Part shown: positions 5,252 to 6,891 of the stretch, in pieces
Numbering within the stretch: position 1 is the stretch's first letter
How the letters are laid out: the number at the start of each line of letters is the position of its first letter
Assembly (NCBI GenBank): GCA_003562535.1
Contig: PWUP01000236.1
Location: forward strand, 1 to 6,891
Length of the DNA stretch: 6,891 nucleotides
Source of the DNA: Gammaproteobacteria bacterium
GTDB taxonomy: Bacteria; Pseudomonadota; Gammaproteobacteria; Competibacterales; Competibacteraceae
Reading direction: 5' to 3'
Made by a program: the position numbers and the translations under genes
Notes under the pieces: model-generated
Told to the model about the DNA's origin: nothing
What the model saw: the letters and a program-made list of their open reading frames with translations, nothing else
The model's database searches: none

Positions 5252-6088
5252 TTATTTCCGCCCTACAGGCACATAGACTGTCTTGCCCTGTAAACGAAAC
5301 AAGTCAGAGGCGTGGCTTAAGCTTTCCGAGTGACCGACAAATAATAAGCCATCAGGACTCATCAAAGGGTGAAACCTGGCTAATAGGCGATATTGTGTTG
5401 GTTTATCAAAATAAATCAAAACATTGCGACAAAAAATCGCATCAAAACGCTCTTTAAGCGGCCAATCCGCACCTAACAGATTTAACGGTTGAAACGACAC
5501 TAAGTTCTGCACTTCAGAGCGCACCCGCACCCAGCCCTCACGATTGCCTTTGCCCCGCAGAAAAAAACGCCGCACATCCGCTTTGGGCATTTTATCAATT
5601 CGCTCTACGGGGTACACGCCTTGAGCGGCTTTTTCCAACACATGAGTGCCTAAATCCGTGGCGAGAATCTGCACCGGCGGGGTAAATGACCCCAAGGCAT
5701 CGATCACCGTCATCGCCATTGAATACGGTTCTTCCCCTGTAGAACAGGCTGCTGACCACAGACGCACCGGATTACGCCCTTGGGCATGAATCCGACTCAC
5801 GTATTCCGCCAGTATCGGAAAGTGATGAGATTCTCGAAAAAAAGAGGTCAGATTAGTGGTCAGTGCATTGATAAACTGTTGCCATTCTGACGATCCAACT
5901 TGCAACTGATCCAGATACTCATTGAAGCTCACTTGTCCAGTGGCCCGTAAACGCCGAGCGATACGGCTGTACACCATATCGCTCTTACTCGGGTTCAGAG
6001 AGATACCCGCATGTTCATAGATCATGCGGCGAATCCGCTGGAAATCTCCTTGGGTAAAATGGAACTCTCGTTCCCGTCCACTGTTCAC
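5252..6088 (-). CDS. cheR: Chemotaxis protein methyltransferase CheR
   Basis: 278 residues, typical length. The N-terminal helical domain (about 9-80: FHFTQGDFQRIRRMIYEHAGISL, then YSRIARRLR) is followed by TTNLTSFFRE (77-86). The S-adenosylmethionine site is SAACSTGEEPYS (112-123), then ATDL (143-146). The small beta subdomain that binds receptor pentapeptides lies near 165-200. CRNVLIYFD (220-228) and GHSES (252-256) complete the catalytic domain. It methylates receptor glutamates for adaptation. The start is GTG, supported because the first in-frame ATG, at residue 22, would remove conserved sequence; AGGA lies ten bases upstream. A 150-bp gap separates it from the receptor gene upstream, and cheD follows after four bases. 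The receptor's EWEEF tail is a fitting partner for the beta subdomain. Confidence 0.97.
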   Translation of the reverse strand: MNSGREREFHFTQGDFQRIRRMIYEHAGISLNPSKSDMVYSRIARRLRATGQVSFNEYLDQLQVGSSEWQQFINALTTNLTSFFRESHHFPILAEYVSRIHAQGRNPVRLWSAACSTGEEPYSMAMTVIDALGSFTPPVQILATDLGTHVLEKAAQGVYPVERIDKMPKADVRRFFLRGKGNREGWVRVRSEVQNLVSFQPLNLLGADWPLKERFDAIFCRNVLIYFDKPTQYRLLARFHPLMSPDGLLFVGHSESLSHASDLFRLQGKTVYVPVGRK

Positions 6089-6098
6089 ATTGGTAGTT

Positions 6099-6102
6099 TC
6101 CT
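6099..6102 (-). promoter_or_regulatory. Ribosome binding site of cheR, in front of an ATGTGA overlap
   Basis: TAGGAAA on the minus strand places AGGA ten bases before the GTG start of cheR. The bases at the start read ATGTGAAC: an ATG immediately followed by an in-frame TGA overlaps the GTG start by two bases, so initiation on the ATG would give only a start-stop event. Confidence 0.5.
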
Positions 6103-6158
6103 AATTAGCCCCCCTCTCCATAGTCGTTGGGGTTGTATACAGCCATTCAAGATGGGCT

Positions 6159-6181
6159 ATCGGGCACGTCCTGTGCCCGAT
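6159..6181. repeat. Perfect 9-bp hairpin between mcp and cheR
   Basis: ATCGGGCAC (6159-6167) and GTGCCCGAT (6173-6181) are exact complements around a 5-nt loop. In the minus-strand transcript the hairpin lies between the receptor stop (58 bases upstream) and the cheR start (70 bases downstream). No T-run follows on either strand, so it is not a standard rho-independent terminator. It could be an mRNA-stability or attenuation structure, an operator, or a dispersed repeat. Confidence 0.6.
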
Positions 6182-6238
6182 CTACACGCTATCAACAAGC
6201 CGTCCGGTCATCAGGGCGGGGGGGCTATACTGCTCGCA

Positions 6239-6891
6239 TCAAAACTCCTCCCATTCATCATTGGAGCCGGAACGGGGCGCTTTAGCCGGTTGCGGTGCCG
6301 CCTGTTTGCGGGGTGCAGCCGCCGCAGGCTTCGCTCGGGGCAAAGCCCGTGCCGCTGGTGCCGAGGCCGTCGGCTGATCTGAGGTGCGGAAAATACTCAC
6401 CGCTTGAGTCAGCGATTGCGCTTGCTCTTCCAGTGATTCCGAGGCTGCCGCCGCTTGTTCCACCAACGAGGCGTTTTGCTGCGTTACTTCGTCCATCTGC
6501 GCAATCGCCGTATTGACTTGGTCAATCCCCGTGCTTTGTTCATCCGATGCCGCTGAAATCTCAGCAATCAAGTCCGAGACCCGCTTGGCTTGGGTGACAA
6601 TGTCGTCCATCGTTTGTCCCGATTCCAAAACTAGGGTGCTGCCTGAGCTGATGGTAGTGGAGTTTTCGGCAATCAGTCCTTTGATTTCTTTAGCCGCTGA
6701 GGCTGAACGCTGCGCCAGATTGCGCACCTCACCGGCCACCACCGCAAAGCCTCGCCCTTGCTCTCCGGCCCGCGCCGCTTCCACCGCCGCATTCAGCGCC
6801 AAGATATTGGTCTGGAACGCGATGCCGTCAATCACCGTGATGATGTCGCTGATTTTCTCTGAGCTGCTGGTAATGTCTTTCATCGCCTGGA
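6239..6891 (-). CDS. Methyl-accepting chemotaxis protein, C-terminal part (5' end outside the window)
   Basis: The last 216 residues of a receptor are visible, and the frame runs off the window edge. They begin just before the signalling tip: SSEKISDIITVIDGIAFQTN, then ILALNAAVEAARAGEQGRGF and AVVAGEVRNLAQRSA, the highly conserved CheA/CheW-contacting hairpin. The returning helix has typical adaptation-region sequence (DEQSTGIDQVNTAIAQMDEV, TQQNASLVEQAAAASESLEE). A flexible Ala/Pro-rich linker of about 45 residues follows and the protein ends NDEWEEF; EWEEF fits the xWxxF docking pentapeptide (NWETF in E. coli) that tethers CheR and CheB. The sensor domain, membrane helices and HAMP lie outside, so the ligand is unknown. 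It is the first visible gene of the che operon, 150 bp upstream of cheR. Confidence 0.95.
   Translation of the reverse strand, partial: QAMKDITSSSEKISDIITVIDGIAFQTNILALNAAVEAARAGEQGRGFAVVAGEVRNLAQRSASAAKEIKGLIAENSTTISSGSTLVLESGQTMDDIVTQAKRVSDLIAEISAASDEQSTGIDQVNTAIAQMDEVTQQNASLVEQAAAASESLEEQAQSLTQAVSIFRTSDQPTASAPAARALPRAKPAAAAPRKQAAPQPAKAPRSGSNDEWEEF

Noticed and set aside
6153..6190. FliA (sigma-28) promoter suggested by GCCCGATAG on the minus strand
   Set aside because: No TAAA-type -35 element at the proper distance, and the motif is part of the perfect hairpin.
6011..6382. Plus-strand frame spanning the cheR start, the spacer and the receptor tail
   Set aside because: It lies antisense to two clear genes and has a low-complexity Arg/Gly-rich translation typical of a shadow frame.

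Overview
The window reads as a gammaproteobacterial chromosome segment of moderate G+C. This is inferred from the style of the chemotaxis proteins, from an Rpn/transposase_31 remnant, and from palindromic TTCCCACGC...GCGTGGGAA repeats, which I associate with sulfur-oxidising and methanotrophic gammaproteobacteria. I cannot name a genus.

Layout. (1) Positions 1-735 hold no intact gene. There are two gene remnants, one of them a central piece of an Rpn-family protein, then a dense cluster of hairpin repeats. One repeat palindrome is split by a 266-bp element (291-556) with CACTGCCATTAA terminal inverted repeats and a perfect 12-bp target duplication; this looks like a small non-autonomous transposable element. 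(2) Positions 736-2690 hold three plus-strand genes: a ComFB-family protein, a PilZ-domain protein and a protein with a degenerate cyclic-nucleotide-binding fold followed by an HDOD domain. The first two belong to families linked to cyclic di-GMP. (3) Positions 2692-6891 hold a minus-strand chemotaxis operon read mcp (5' end outside the window) - cheR - cheD - membrane protein gene - cheB. The two transcription units converge with one base between their stop codons.

How the genes fit together. CheR methylates receptor glutamates, CheB removes the methyl groups or deamidates glutamines under control of its receiver domain, and CheD deamidates receptor glutamines. The receptor fragment ends in EWEEF, a CheR/CheB-docking type of pentapeptide. 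The unnamed gene between cheD and cheB encodes a two-helix membrane protein with a cytoplasmic helical region containing FEDITQQV, which closely resembles the DxxxQ catalytic motif of the CheY-P phosphatase CheZ (FQDLTGQV in E. coli). It ends in EGDVELF, and CheD, encoded just upstream, ends in the near-identical EGEVELFD. A membrane-anchored CheZ-like phosphatase sharing a docking tail with CheD is the most interesting hypothesis here. The other standout is the small mobile element inserted exactly at the symmetry centre of a repeat palindrome. cheA, cheW, cheY and a classical cheZ are not visible.
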